The notes: generated from the letters alone by a model not told the origin. A stretch of DNA of 64,000 nt from Bradyrhizobium sp. Ghvi (GCF_900115265.1 NZ_FOVU01000002.1:620001-684000); one strand, 5' to 3'; shown: positions 55,550 to 64,000, counted from the stretch's first letter. A program made the numbers and translations.

Positions 55550-57268
55550 TTAAGTTTCGCCCCGTGTTTTCGGCAGCTCCGGAAAATCCTCCTCACGGAA
55601 TTCCCGGCCGCGCAGCGGATCGTTGCGATCATCGTCGCGTTCGAGCCGTCGTAGCTGCACACGGCGGATTTTGCCAGAGATCGTCTTCGGCAATTCGGTG
55701 ACGATTTCGAGCCGGCGGATACGCTTGAAGGGCGCGAGGCGCGTGTGCAGGTGCTTGAAGATCGAGAGCGCCGTCTCAGGCGTCCGTTCCGCGCCCGCAA
55801 TCAGCAGCACGAACGCCTTGGGGATCGCGAGCCGGATCGGATCGGGGCTCGGCACCACGGCGGCTTCCGCGACCAGCTCATGCTCGAGCAGCACGCTCTC
55901 CAGCTCGAACGGGCTGATACGATAGTCCGAGGACTTGAACACGTCGTCGGAGCGACCGACAAAGGTGAGATAGCCATCCTCGTCTTCAAACACGACGTCA
56001 CCGCTGCGATAAAGCTCGCCCTCAGCGCCCGACAGGTTGCCATCGTCGTCCTGATAGCCCTGCATCAAGCCGGCGGGCCTGTTAGCACCCAGCAGCAGCG
56101 CCACCTCGCCTTCTTTCGCCGGATGGCCGTCGGCATCGCTGACCTGCACGCGATAGCCCGGCAGCGGCCGGCCCATCGAGCCGACCTTGATCTTTTGGCC
56201 TGGCGAATTGCCGGCAAGCGCCGTGGTCTCGGTCTGGCCGTAGCCGTCGCGGATGGTGAGGCCCCAGGCGGCCTGCACCTGATCGATCACCTCAGGATTG
56301 AGCGGCTCGCCGGCGCCGCAGACTTCGCGCAAGGTAACCTCGAACGAGGCCAGGTTCTCCTGGATGAACAAGCGCCACACCGTCGGCGGCGCACACAGCG
56401 TCGTGACGCCGCAGCGGCCGATGGTGGCGAGCAGGCCCTTGGCATCGAAGCGCGGCTGGTTGACCACGAACACCGTGGCGCCCGCATTCCAGGGCGCGAA
56501 GAAACAGCTCCAGGCATGCTTGGCCCAGCCGGGCGATGAAATGTTGAGATGGATGTCGCCGGGCTTCAGCCCAATCCAGAACATCGTCGAGAGATGCCCG
56601 ACCGGATAGCTGCGCTGGCTGTGGCGCACCAGCTTTGGTTTTGCCGTGGTGCCCGAGGTGAAATACAGCAGCATTGGGTCGTCGGCATGGGTCGGACCGT
56701 CTGCCGCAAAACTCTCTGAACATTTCGCTGCCTCGCCGTAAGCGAGCCAACCATCGGACGCCTCGCCGACAATGATGCGCGCAACGCCGTCGACACCCAG
56801 GCTCGCAAATTTCGCGACCTGGTCCTGCGCGGCCACCACTGCCTTCGCCTTGCCGCGGTCGAGCCGATCACGCAACTCGTCGGCGGTGAGCAGCGTGGTG
56901 GCGGGAATGACGACAACGCCCAGCTTGATTGCCGCGAGCATCGTCTCCCACAGCGGCACCACATTACCGAGCAGCAGCAAGAGATGATCGCCGCGCTTCA
57001 GGCCCTGCGCACGCAGGAAGTTGGCGACCTGGTTCGACCGCTGCGACAGCGCCGCAAAGGAGAGCTTTGTGTGCTTGTCCTGGGCGGCATCGACAATCCA
57101 GAGCGCGGGCCGGTCCTTGCTCTCCGCATTCGTCGCCAGCTCAGCATCGAACCAGTCGAGCGCCCAGTTGAAGGGGGCCGGATCGGGCCAGCGGAAATCC
57201 CTGACCGCTGTCTCGTAATCCGTGCGGTGAGCGAGAAGAAACGCGCGCGCGTCCTGAAATGTCGTCAT
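55550..57268 (-). CDS. AMP-binding acyl-CoA synthetase (medium-chain/benzoate-CoA ligase-like)
   Basis: A 572-residue ANL ligase. It shows L-L-Y-F-T-S-G-T-T-A-K-P-K-L-V, the ACSM-type D-G-Y-G-Q-T-E-T-T, G-R-S-D-D-V-F-K-S-S-D-Y-R-I-S-P and the catalytic C-terminal Lys in P-K-T-I-S-G-K-I-R-R. Mammalian and bacterial ACSM members activate medium-chain or branched acids, so isobutyrate-like or related short acids are plausible given the neighbours. The promoter side lies in a repeat-containing spacer. Confidence 0.9.
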   Translation of the reverse strand: MTTFQDARAFLLAHRTDYETAVRDFRWPDPAPFNWALDWFDAELATNAESKDRPALWIVDAAQDKHTKLSFAALSQRSNQVANFLRAQGLKRGDHLLLLLGNVVPLWETMLAAIKLGVVVIPATTLLTADELRDRLDRGKAKAVVAAQDQVAKFASLGVDGVARIIVGEASDGWLAYGEAAKCSESFAADGPTHADDPMLLYFTSGTTAKPKLVRHSQRSYPVGHLSTMFWIGLKPGDIHLNISSPGWAKHAWSCFFAPWNAGATVFVVNQPRFDAKGLLATIGRCGVTTLCAPPTVWRLFIQENLASFEVTLREVCGAGEPLNPEVIDQVQAAWGLTIRDGYGQTETTALAGNSPGQKIKVGSMGRPLPGYRVQVSDADGHPAKEGEVALLLGANRPAGLMQGYQDDDGNLSGAEGELYRSGDVVFEDEDGYLTFVGRSDDVFKSSDYRISPFELESVLLEHELVAEAAVVPSPDPIRLAIPKAFVLLIAGAERTPETALSIFKHLHTRLAPFKRIRRLEIVTELPKTISGKIRRVQLRRLERDDDRNDPLRGREFREEDFPELPKTRGET

Positions 57269-57290
57269 CCGGCTTCACCACGTTCACCGC

Positions 57291-57410
57291 CGTCATCCTG
57301 AGAAGCCGCGAAGCGGCGTCTCGAAGGATGGCCACAGATACCGTCTTCTCTTCCTTCGAGGCTCGCCCAGCGGCGCAGTTGCGCCGCAAGGCTCGCACCT
57401 CAGGATGACG
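57291..57410. repeat. Palindromic element that supplies the mmsB stop codon
   Basis: A 120-base element with perfect 12-bp inverted ends, CGTCATCCTGAG (57291-57302) and CTCAGGATGACG (57399-57410), and internal hairpins (CCGCGAAGCGG and others). The last four codons of mmsB, including its TGA, are within the right end, so insertion probably replaced the original C-terminus. Confidence 0.8.
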
Positions 57411-58296
57411 AAGATCGAGCTAGTCCCCTAACGTGCTTGATAATTCCGGAAAAATCCACCCCGCCCTGGCCGGCTGCGTCGAAGGACTGATAGATCTCCT
57501 GGGCATGCTTGCCGAGCGGCGTCGCCGCGCCGGCAGCCTTGGCGGCGTCCTGCGCCAGGGTCAGATCCTTCACCATCAGCGCCGAAGCGAAGCCCGGCTT
57601 GTAGTCGTTGTTGGCCGGCGAAGTCGGCACCGGGCCCGGAACCGGGCAATAGGAGGTCAGCGACCAGCACTGGCCTGACGAGGTCGAGGCGACATCGAAC
57701 AGCGCCTGGTGCGAGAGCCCGAGCTTTTCACCAAGTGCGAAAGCCTCGCTCACAGCAATCATGGAAATGCCGAGGATCATGTTGTTGCAGATTTTGGCTG
57801 CCTGCCCGGCGCCGGCACCGCCGCAATGCACGATCTTCTTGCCCATATTTTCCAGCACCGGCTTTGCCGCCGCGAACGCGTCCGCTTCACCGCCGCACAT
57901 GAAGGTGAGCGTGGCACCCTTGGCGCCGCCGGTGCCGCCGGAGACCGGCGCGTCGACCGAGAGCACGCCGTGCTGGGCTGCGAGCGCGTGCGCCTGCCGC
58001 GCGCTTTCGACGTCGATTGTGGAGCTGTCGATGATCAACGCGCCTTTGGTCATGGCTGGAAGGACTTCATTCCAGACGCCGAGCACGTGCTTGCCGGCCG
58101 GCAACATGGTGACGACGACATCGGCGCCCTTTGCCGCGGCAGTTGCGCTGTCCCCAACGGTGGCCCCATCGGCCTTGGCCTGATTGCGCGAGGCTTCGAC
58201 GAGGTCGAACGCCACCACCTTGTGGCCGGCCTTGACGAGGTTGGCAGCCATCGGGCCGCCCATGTTACCGAGGCCGATGAATGCGATCGTGGCCAT
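57400..58296 (-). CDS. mmsB: 3-hydroxyisobutyrate dehydrogenase
   Basis: A 298-residue beta-hydroxyacid dehydrogenase of the valine pathway. It has F-I-G-L-G-N-M-G-G-P-M-A (NAD), D-A-P-V-S-G-G-T-G-G-A (substrate) and the catalytic-lysine helix G-A-G-Q-A-A-K-I-C-N-N. It oxidises 3-hydroxyisobutyrate to methylmalonate semialdehyde, the substrate of MmsA. The C-terminus R-S-S-S-S and stop are encoded by a dispersed repeat, so the last residues differ from ordinary family members. Confidence 0.95.
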   Translation of the reverse strand: MATIAFIGLGNMGGPMAANLVKAGHKVVAFDLVEASRNQAKADGATVGDSATAAAKGADVVVTMLPAGKHVLGVWNEVLPAMTKGALIIDSSTIDVESARQAHALAAQHGVLSVDAPVSGGTGGAKGATLTFMCGGEADAFAAAKPVLENMGKKIVHCGGAGAGQAAKICNNMILGISMIAVSEAFALGEKLGLSHQALFDVASTSSGQCWSLTSYCPVPGPVPTSPANNDYKPGFASALMVKDLTLAQDAAKAAGAATPLGKHAQEIYQSFDAAGQGGVDFSGIIKHVRGLARSSSS

Positions 58297-58323
58297 TGTC
58301 GTTTCCTCCCCTTGTAGCGTTGA

Positions 58324-59391
58324 TTAGTTGAACTTGAGCTCGTCGGCACCGATCTCGGCGAAATAGGGTGCCAGCACTTGCGGCGTCACATCCTCGATCC
58401 GCGGCGGCGACCATGAGGGATTGCGATCCTTGTCGATCACGGCCGCGCGAACGCCTTCCCGAAAGTCATCGCTGCGGAACACTTCCAGCGCGGCGCGATA
58501 TTCGCGCACCAGACACTCTTCGAGGCTCGATGATGCACGTGCGAGACGCAGCAGCTTCAGCGTTACCGCCATACCGCGCGGCGATTTTTCGTTGAGCGTC
58601 TTCAGCGTGGCCAACGCGAAGTCGGAGCCGTCGCGCTTGAGCGCGGCGAAGATGTCCTCCATGCGATCGAAGCCGAACAGAGCGTCGATCACAGGCTCTT
58701 GGGCGGCGACCGGGCCCGCCCTCTCCCCAGTCGCAAAGCCGTTGATCAGCTTGGTGACCTCGGATGCAATCACGCCCTGACGAACCCTGGTTAGCGCCTC
58801 GCGCAGCTCCGGCCATTTGGCGGCCGGCACCACCGCATCCGCGAACTTCGCATGGATCGCGTCAGGCCCGTTCATGGTGCGGCCGGTGAGCCCGAAATAA
58901 GTGCCGATTTCACCCGGCGAGTGCGACAGCAGGTAGGTGCCCCCGACGTCCGGGAAGAAGCCGAGGCCGACCTCGGGCATTGCCAGCTTGGTACGATCCG
59001 TGACGACACGATGGCTCGCATGCGCGGACAAGCCGACGCCGCCGCCCATGACGATGCCGTCCATGAAGGCGACATAGGGCTTCGGAAACCTCTTGATCCG
59101 GGCGTTGAGGATGTATTCCTCGCGCCAAAGGATCTTACCGAGATCACCATTGGCCTTCGAGCTCTCCCAGAGCATGCGGATGTCGCCACCGGCGCACAGG
59201 CCGCGCTCGCCGGAGCCCTCCAGCAGGATCAATGCGACAGCCGGATCGGCCTCGAAACGGTCGAGCGCCTTGTCGATGTCGCGAAACATCTCCAGCGTCA
59301 CGGCATTGATCGCCTTGGGACGGTTGAGCCTGACGATGCCGGCCGCTCCCTCGACGCGGGCGACGAGATCGCCCTCTTCCACTCCACTCAT
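58324..59391 (-). CDS. 3-hydroxyisobutyryl-CoA hydrolase (enoyl-CoA hydratase superfamily)
   Basis: A 355-residue crotonase-fold protein. It has G-G-D-I-R-M-L-W near residue 70, M-G-G-G-V-G-L-S-A-H for the oxyanion hole, and P-E-V-G-L-G-F-F-P-D-V-G-G. The length and the F-P-D-V-G-G-T-Y-L segment are typical of HIBCH rather than of 260-residue hydratases. It releases 3-hydroxyisobutyrate from CoA. It overlaps the upstream acyl-CoA dehydrogenase by four bases. Confidence 0.92.
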   Translation of the reverse strand: MSGVEEGDLVARVEGAAGIVRLNRPKAINAVTLEMFRDIDKALDRFEADPAVALILLEGSGERGLCAGGDIRMLWESSKANGDLGKILWREEYILNARIKRFPKPYVAFMDGIVMGGGVGLSAHASHRVVTDRTKLAMPEVGLGFFPDVGGTYLLSHSPGEIGTYFGLTGRTMNGPDAIHAKFADAVVPAAKWPELREALTRVRQGVIASEVTKLINGFATGERAGPVAAQEPVIDALFGFDRMEDIFAALKRDGSDFALATLKTLNEKSPRGMAVTLKLLRLARASSSLEECLVREYRAALEVFRSDDFREGVRAAVIDKDRNPSWSPPRIEDVTPQVLAPYFAEIGADELKFN

Positions 59392-60533
59392 CGCGCGCCC
59401 TCGATCAATTTGCGCGCCACGATCAGCCGCATGATTTCATTGGTGCCTTCAAGGATCTGGTGCACGCGCAGATCGCGCACGATCTTCTCGACGCCGTATT
59501 CACTGAGATAACCATAGCCGCCGTGCAACTGCAGCGCATGGTTGGCGACCTCGAAGCCGACGTCGGTACCGAAACGCTTGGCCATCGCGCAGAGCATGGT
59601 GGCGTCGGGGTCCTTGCGATCCAATGCAGCCGCGGCACGCCACAGGAAGGTACGCGCGGCCTCAAGCTCGATTGCCATGTCGGCAAGACGGAACTGCAAC
59701 GCCTGGAATTCGTCCAGACGCTTTCCAAACGCCTTTCGCTCCTTCATGTAGGCGCGCGCCTTGTCGAGTGCGGTCTGTGCGCCGCCGAGCGAGCACGCCG
59801 TGATGTTGAGGCGCCCACCATCGAGGCCGGCCATCGCGATCTTGAAACCGACGCCCTCTTCGCTCAGCCTGTTGGCAACAGGCACGCGGGCGTTCTCGAA
59901 CATCACCGCGCGGGTTGGCTGCGCATTCCAGCCCATCTTGCGCTCGTTGGCGCCGAAGGAGACGCCCGGCGTCTTGCCATCGATGACGAGAGTCGAGATC
60001 CCGCCAGGGCCATCGCCGCCGGTGCGCACCATCGCGACCAGCAGATCAGTACCGCCGGCGCCGGAGATGAACTGCTTTTGGCCGTTGAGGACGTAGTGAT
60101 CGCCGGCCCGCACCGCGCGGGTGCGCAGAGCCGCCGCATCCGAGCCGGCACCGGGCTCGGTCAGGCAGTAGCTCGCGATCAGCTCCATCGAACAGAGCTT
60201 TGGCAGCCATTGATGGCGCTGGGTGTCGCTGCCGAAGGCATCGATCATCCAGCTCGCCATGTTGTGGATGGAGATGAAGGCCGAGGTGGTCGGACAGCCC
60301 GTCGCCAGGGCCTCGAAGATTAGCGCCGCGTCGAACCGCGACATGGCAGAGCCGCCGACATCGTCGCGGATGTAGATGCCACCCATACCGAGGGCAGCGG
60401 CCTCGCGCATCACATCGACGGGGAAGTGCTTTTCCTCGTCCCAACGCAGCGCGTGCGGGGCGATCTTCTCAGCCGCAAACGCCAACGCCATATCGCGAAC
60501 CGCGACCTGATCCTCGTTCAGAGCGAATTGCAT
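59388..60533 (-). CDS. Isobutyryl-CoA dehydrogenase (acyl-CoA dehydrogenase family)
   Basis: A 381-residue acyl-CoA dehydrogenase. It contains A-S-Y-C-L-T-E-P-G-A-G-S-D-A for FAD/substrate binding, Q-L-H-G-G-Y-G-Y and the catalytic-glutamate segment I-L-E-G-T-N-E-I-M-R. Position between mmsA and the HIBCH gene indicates oxidation of isobutyryl-CoA to methacrylyl-CoA. FAD-dependent and electron-transferring flavoprotein-linked. Confidence 0.93.
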   Translation of the reverse strand: MQFALNEDQVAVRDMALAFAAEKIAPHALRWDEEKHFPVDVMREAAALGMGGIYIRDDVGGSAMSRFDAALIFEALATGCPTTSAFISIHNMASWMIDAFGSDTQRHQWLPKLCSMELIASYCLTEPGAGSDAAALRTRAVRAGDHYVLNGQKQFISGAGGTDLLVAMVRTGGDGPGGISTLVIDGKTPGVSFGANERKMGWNAQPTRAVMFENARVPVANRLSEEGVGFKIAMAGLDGGRLNITACSLGGAQTALDKARAYMKERKAFGKRLDEFQALQFRLADMAIELEAARTFLWRAAAALDRKDPDATMLCAMAKRFGTDVGFEVANHALQLHGGYGYLSEYGVEKIVRDLRVHQILEGTNEIMRLIVARKLIEGAR

Positions 60534-60555
60534 CCCGGCCTCGCTCCTCAGAGGA

Positions 60556-62052
60556 TCACTTCATCGTCGGGATGGAGAACTCCGCGCCTTCCTTGACGCC
60601 GGACGGCCAGCGCGAGGTCACCGTCTTGGTCTTGGTATAGAAGCGGACCGAATCCGGACCGTGCTGGTTGAGATCGCCGAAACCGGACTTCTTCCAGCCG
60701 CCGAAGGTGTAATAGGCGATCGGCACCGGGATCGGCACGTTGATGCCGACCATGCCGACATTGACCTTGGCCGCGAAATCACGCGCGGCATCGCCGTCGC
60801 GGGTGAAGATGGCAACGCCGTTGCCGTAGTCATGATCGGACGGCAGCGCCAGCGCTTCCCTGTAATCATGCGCGCGCACGACCGAGAGCACGGGCCCGAA
60901 GATCTCTTCCTTGTAGATCCGCATGTCCTTGGTGACGTTGTCGAACAGCGAACCGCCAAGATAGAAGCCGTTCTCATAGCCCTGCATCTTGAAGCCGCGG
61001 CCGTCAACGGCAAGCGTCGCGCCCTCCTTGATGCCGATGTCGATGTAGCTCTTGACCTTCTCGACAGCCTCGCGCGTCACCAGCGGACCGTAATCGGCCG
61101 ACGGATCGATCGAAGTGCCGATCTTGAGGCTTTCGACACGCGGGATCAGCTTGTCCATCAGGCGGTCGCCGGTGGTCTTGCCGACAGGCACGGCGACGGA
61201 AACAGCCATGCAGCGTTCGCCGGCCGAACCGTAGCCCGCACCGATCAGCGCGTCGACGGCTTGGTCCATGTCGGCATCCGGCATGATGATGGCGTGGTTC
61301 TTGGCGCCGCCAAAACATTGGCAGCGCTTACCCGTCTGCGCGGCGCGCTCATAGATATACTGCGCGATCGGCGTGGAGCCGACGAAGCCGATCGCCTTGA
61401 TGTCGGGATCGTCGAGGATCGCATCGACCGCTTCCTTGTCGCCGTTGACGACGTTGAGGATGCCTGCCGGCAGGCCCGCCTCGATCATCAGCTCGGCGAG
61501 CTTCATCGGAACGCCGGGATCGCGCTCGGACGGCTTCAAGATGAAGGCATTGCCACAGGCGATCGCAGGCGCGAATTTCCACATCGGGATCATCGCCGGG
61601 AAGTTGAACGGGGTTATGCCGGCGACAACGCCGAGCGGCTGGCGCATCGAATAGATGTCGATGCCTGGACCGGCGCCTTCGGTGTACTCGCCCTTCATCA
61701 AATGCGGGATGCCGCAGGCAAACTCGGCGACCTCGAGGCCGCGCTGGATGTCGCCCTTCGCATCGGGCACGGTCTTGCCGTGCTCGCGCGCCAGAAGCTC
61801 GGCGAGCTTGTCGTAGTCGCGCTGCACCAGCTCGAGGAATTTCATCATGACGCGGGCGCGCCGCTGCGGGTTGGTCGCGGCCCATTCAGGCTGCGCAGCG
61901 CGGGCGTTCTCGACGGCGGCGCGGACTTCGGCCTTGGACGCCAGCGCGACCTTGGCCTGGACGTCACCGGTCATCGGTTCGAAGACGTCGGCGGTGCGGC
62001 CCGAGGTGCCCCTGACCTCCTTGCCACCGATGAAATGTCCGATTGAACGCAT
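60556..62052 (-). CDS. mmsA: Methylmalonate-semialdehyde dehydrogenase (CoA-acylating)
   Basis: A 498-residue aldehyde dehydrogenase. The catalytic Cys lies in G-S-A-G-E-R-C-M-A-V-S, and the preceding F-G-G-A-K-N-H replaces the usual Glu loop, as expected for the CoA-dependent MMSDH family. It converts methylmalonate semialdehyde to propionyl-CoA. The ATG at 62052 is the family start; the open frame continues about 680 bases upstream, across the divergent promoter and into the LysR gene, and that part is spurious. First gene of the valine operon. Confidence 0.95.
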   Translation of the reverse strand: MRSIGHFIGGKEVRGTSGRTADVFEPMTGDVQAKVALASKAEVRAAVENARAAQPEWAATNPQRRARVMMKFLELVQRDYDKLAELLAREHGKTVPDAKGDIQRGLEVAEFACGIPHLMKGEYTEGAGPGIDIYSMRQPLGVVAGITPFNFPAMIPMWKFAPAIACGNAFILKPSERDPGVPMKLAELMIEAGLPAGILNVVNGDKEAVDAILDDPDIKAIGFVGSTPIAQYIYERAAQTGKRCQCFGGAKNHAIIMPDADMDQAVDALIGAGYGSAGERCMAVSVAVPVGKTTGDRLMDKLIPRVESLKIGTSIDPSADYGPLVTREAVEKVKSYIDIGIKEGATLAVDGRGFKMQGYENGFYLGGSLFDNVTKDMRIYKEEIFGPVLSVVRAHDYREALALPSDHDYGNGVAIFTRDGDAARDFAAKVNVGMVGINVPIPVPIAYYTFGGWKKSGFGDLNQHGPDSVRFYTKTKTVTSRWPSGVKEGAEFSIPTMK

Positions 62053-62085
62053 GGGATGGTCTCCTTCAGGCCGAGCTTGAACGCT

Positions 62086-62120
62086 TTGACAAATCCTATT
62101 GACCTGCATTTTATAGGATT
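62086..62120 (+). promoter_or_regulatory. Divergent mmsA/lysR control region with 8-bp inverted repeat
   Basis: A consensus -35 box TTGACA (62086-62091) points to the LysR gene. AATCCTAT (62092-62099) and ATAGGATT (62113-62120) are perfect inverted arms with centres 21 bp apart, two helical turns, as expected for a dimeric regulator. An AT-rich TTATAG lies inside the right arm as a possible -10. The LysR product is the likely binder. Confidence 0.6.
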
Positions 62121-62154
62121 CAAGTCTGAGATAATGCACCATAGATGTGCGAAA

Positions 62155-63063
62155 ATGCTGGATCAAGGTCACATCGATTGGGACGATTTTCGCTTCGTGC
62201 TGGCCATCGTGCGGGGCGGCTCGGTGTCGGCTGCGGCAAAACAGCTTGGCGTCGACCATGCCACCGTGATCCGCCGCGTCGACCGGCTGGAGAAGCATCT
62301 CTCGGCCAAGCTGTTTGACCGGCGCAAGACCGGCTATCTCCTCACGGAGGCCGGCCAGCGCGTCGCGGACAGTGCCGAGGCGATGGAATCCACCATTGTC
62401 GCCAACCAGGAGCAGGTCGGCGGTTCGGTGGCGCGGCTGACCGGGACGGTGCGGATCGGCGCGCCAGACGGGTTCGGCACCGCGTTCCTGGCGCCGCGTC
62501 TCGCCCCCTTCGCCGACCGGTATCCCGATCTCGACCTGCAACTTGTAGCGACCGCTCGGCTGTTCAGCCTCTCCAAGCGCGAGGCCGACATTGCCATCAG
62601 CCTGACGATGCCGAAGGAAGGCAGGATCGTCGGCCGCAAACTGCTCGACTATCGCCTCGGGCTCTATGCCGCGCCGGCCTATCTCGATCGCTTTCCTGAG
62701 ATCACCTCGCGGCAGGAACTGCTCCAGCACCGTTTCGTCGGCTACATCGAGGAGCTGCTGTTCACGCCGGAACTCGACTATCTGCCGCAGGTCTCGCCGC
62801 GCATCTCTGCCCGCTTCCGCAGCGCCAATCTGATCGCGCAGCTCAACGCCACGCTGTCAGGCTTCGGCATCGCGGTGCTGCCGCACTTCATGGCGAGCGA
62901 CTATCCGCAGCTCATGGCGGTGCTGCCCGAGGAGATCTCGATCACCAGGACGTTCTGGATGCTGATGCATGCCGACAGCAAGGACCTCGCCCGGATCCGG
63001 GCGGTCGCGGATTACATCGGCGAGATCGTGGAGCGCGAGCGGGCGTTGTTTGCGGGAGGATAA
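62155..63063 (+). CDS. LysR-family transcriptional regulator of the valine-type operon
   Basis: A 302-residue LTTR. The HTH reads F-V-L-A-I-V-R-G-G-S-V-S-A-A-A-K-Q-L-G-V-D-H-A-T-V followed by L-E-K-H-L-S-A-K-L-F-D-R. The ATG at 62155 places the HTH at the normal distance; ATG 62134 is an alternative. It is divergent from mmsA with a shared control region and is likely its regulator. Not related to the AraC-type MmsR known in Pseudomonas. Confidence 0.9.
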   Translation: MLDQGHIDWDDFRFVLAIVRGGSVSAAAKQLGVDHATVIRRVDRLEKHLSAKLFDRRKTGYLLTEAGQRVADSAEAMESTIVANQEQVGGSVARLTGTVRIGAPDGFGTAFLAPRLAPFADRYPDLDLQLVATARLFSLSKREADIAISLTMPKEGRIVGRKLLDYRLGLYAAPAYLDRFPEITSRQELLQHRFVGYIEELLFTPELDYLPQVSPRISARFRSANLIAQLNATLSGFGIAVLPHFMASDYPQLMAVLPEEISITRTFWMLMHADSKDLARIRAVADYIGEIVERERALFAGG

Positions 63064-63110
63064 CATCGGTGCCGCAGGGTGGACAAAGCGATAGCGTGCC
63101 CACGATCTCG

Positions 63111-63728
63111 TTACTGCCTCGCCTTCTTCGCCGTCGCAACCTTCGGCTCTCGCTTCGCTCCCTCCAGCGCACTGTCCCTGCCCGCCTTCAGCACTTCGTC
63201 CGACAGCTCGCTGGAGGCGGCGATGCGCGCCAGCAGCATGGTGCCGGCCATGGTCGCCAGCGTCGCGATCGCCTGTTTGCGCGCGGCCTTGCGCGGCAAA
63301 TTGGGGATGAAATCGGTCAGCATCTCGATCATCTCGTCGAGCTTGCCGGCAAAGGCTTTTCGCGTCTTCGGACTCTCGCGGGCGATCTCGGCCCCGAGCG
63401 CGGGGATCGAGCAGCCATGGCCGGGATTGTCCCGATGCAGCGCCGAGAGATAGGTCTCGACGATCTGAACGAGCTGCTTCTCGGGGGCGACCTGATCGGA
63501 TTGCTTGCGCCAGTGCTCCATCGAGCGGTCCATGGCGTAGGCAAAGGCCTCGATCACCAGCGCCTCGCGCGAATCGAAATGGGCGTAGAAGCCGCCATGG
63601 GTCAGCCCCGCCTCCTTCATGAGGTCGGCAACGCCAATGCCGTGGGCCCCCTTTTCGCGCAGCCGCACGGACGCCTTTTTCACGATACGGTCGTGGGTTT
63701 CCTGCTTGTGTTCCGGGGAATAGCGCAT
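63111..63728 (-). CDS. TetR-family transcriptional regulator
   Basis: A 205-residue AcrR/TetR-type repressor. The N-terminal HTH is R-I-V-K-K-A-S-V-R-L-R-E-K-G-A-H-G-I-G-V-A-D-L-M-K-E-A-G-L-T-H-G-G-F-Y, the classic TetR pattern. The C-terminal ligand domain resembles those of the YxaF/LmrA-like subgroup. The protein ends in a Lys/Ala-rich tail. It may regulate the thioesterase gene upstream on the same strand or an unseen neighbour. Confidence 0.9.
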   Translation of the reverse strand: MRYSPEHKQETHDRIVKKASVRLREKGAHGIGVADLMKEAGLTHGGFYAHFDSREALVIEAFAYAMDRSMEHWRKQSDQVAPEKQLVQIVETYLSALHRDNPGHGCSIPALGAEIARESPKTRKAFAGKLDEMIEMLTDFIPNLPRKAARKQAIATLATMAGTMLLARIAASSELSDEVLKAGRDSALEGAKREPKVATAKKARQ

Positions 63729-63787
63729 GCGGTTCTCATTGGATGTCGAAGATCATGTCATAACACGGATATCGGCCGAACGGCGCA

Positions 63788-64000
63788 TTAATTCCCGGTA
63801 AAATTGTTACCGACCATGGAAAAGGTTGCAGTTGCGTGGACCGCGAGTGCGCCCTTACCGTCGCGCACAAATCCTTCGGTGTAGCTGGTCTGGCGTCCGA
63901 GCTTAATGACCTTGCCCTCGGCCGAGATCAGCCCGGACCGGACCGACAGCGGACGCAGGAAGGTCATCTTCAGATCGAGCGTTACCGACGACTGCCCGGC
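63788..64000 (-). CDS. PaaI-family hotdog thioesterase (partial, N-terminus beyond window)
   Basis: Only the last 70 residues are present, ending at the TAA at 63788-63790. They read V-T-L-D-L-K-M-T-F-L-R-P-L-S, then V-I-K-L-G-R-Q-T-S-Y-T-E-G and A-T-A-T-F-S-M-V, a typical C-terminal half of a PaaI/4HBT acyl-CoA thioesterase. It lies upstream of the TetR gene and on the same strand. Substrate not assignable from the fragment. Confidence 0.8.
   Translation of the reverse strand, partial: AGQSSVTLDLKMTFLRPLSVRSGLISAEGKVIKLGRQTSYTEGFVRDGKGALAVHATATFSMVGNNFTGN

Noticed and set aside
62053..62730. Extension of mmsA across the divergent promoter into the LysR gene
   Set aside because: It would be antisense to lysR and adds sequence not seen in the MmsA family; ATG 62052 is the family start.

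Overview
The window looks like chromosomal DNA of a Bradyrhizobium-type alphaproteobacterium. It is GC-rich, its housekeeping proteins (GuaA, GuaB, RsmB, RlmE, Ppx/GppA, Uup, CspA) have rhizobial character, and it carries many short palindromic intergenic repeats of a kind I associate with that genus. The genus is inferred, not proven. No rRNA, tRNA, CRISPR, transposase or integrase was recognised.

Region 1 (1-18.8 kb) is an accessory catabolic block beside the 3' end of guaA. On the minus strand, one apparent operon encodes a Liv/amide-type ABC importer (binding protein, two ATPases, two permeases), two alpha/beta pairs related to N,N-dimethylformamidase, a GST and a 2-hydroxychromene-2-carboxylate isomerase-like protein. 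The striking feature is that the LivM-type permease continues in frame into a complete dimethylformamidase small-subunit-like domain. Downstream of the importer lie a LuxR-type regulator, an MFS transporter, a TPQ copper amine oxidase and an acyl-CoA synthetase. The parts fit one scheme: import an amide, hydrolyse it at the membrane, oxidise the amine and activate the acid with CoA. A nearly identical dyad motif lies upstream of the binding-protein operon and in the amine oxidase/ligase intergenic region.

Region 2 (19.2-25.9 kb) is mostly core: guaA, small SnoaL-like and cupin proteins, a cold-shock gene with a strong terminator, rsmB, a MAPEG protein, a small membrane protein and a metallophosphoesterase.

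Region 3 (26-32.8 kb) is a plus-strand operon: a D-serine-dehydratase-like PLP enzyme, a polar amino acid ABC transporter, a RidA protein, a zinc deacylase and a LacI-type regulator. A perfect 22-bp palindrome upstream is the likely LacI operator.

Region 4 (32.8-52.6 kb) holds a quinone/enone reductase, a chemoreceptor, guaB, two MFS transporters, a response regulator, rlmE with ppx/gppA, an orphan CoxL-like molybdenum hydroxylase, a hotdog protein, a YaiI protein, uup, a second DSD1-like PLP enzyme and a LysR regulator. At 41,171 a deletion scar joins the 3' remnants of a hybrid histidine kinase and an autotransporter.

Region 5 (52.6-63.1 kb) is a valine/isobutyrate catabolic operon on the minus strand (mmsA, isobutyryl-CoA dehydrogenase, 3-hydroxyisobutyryl-CoA hydrolase, mmsB), extended with an acyl-CoA synthetase, a MaoC hydratase, an SDR and a flavoprotein. 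It is divergent from a LysR gene. A TetR gene and a partial thioesterase close the window.
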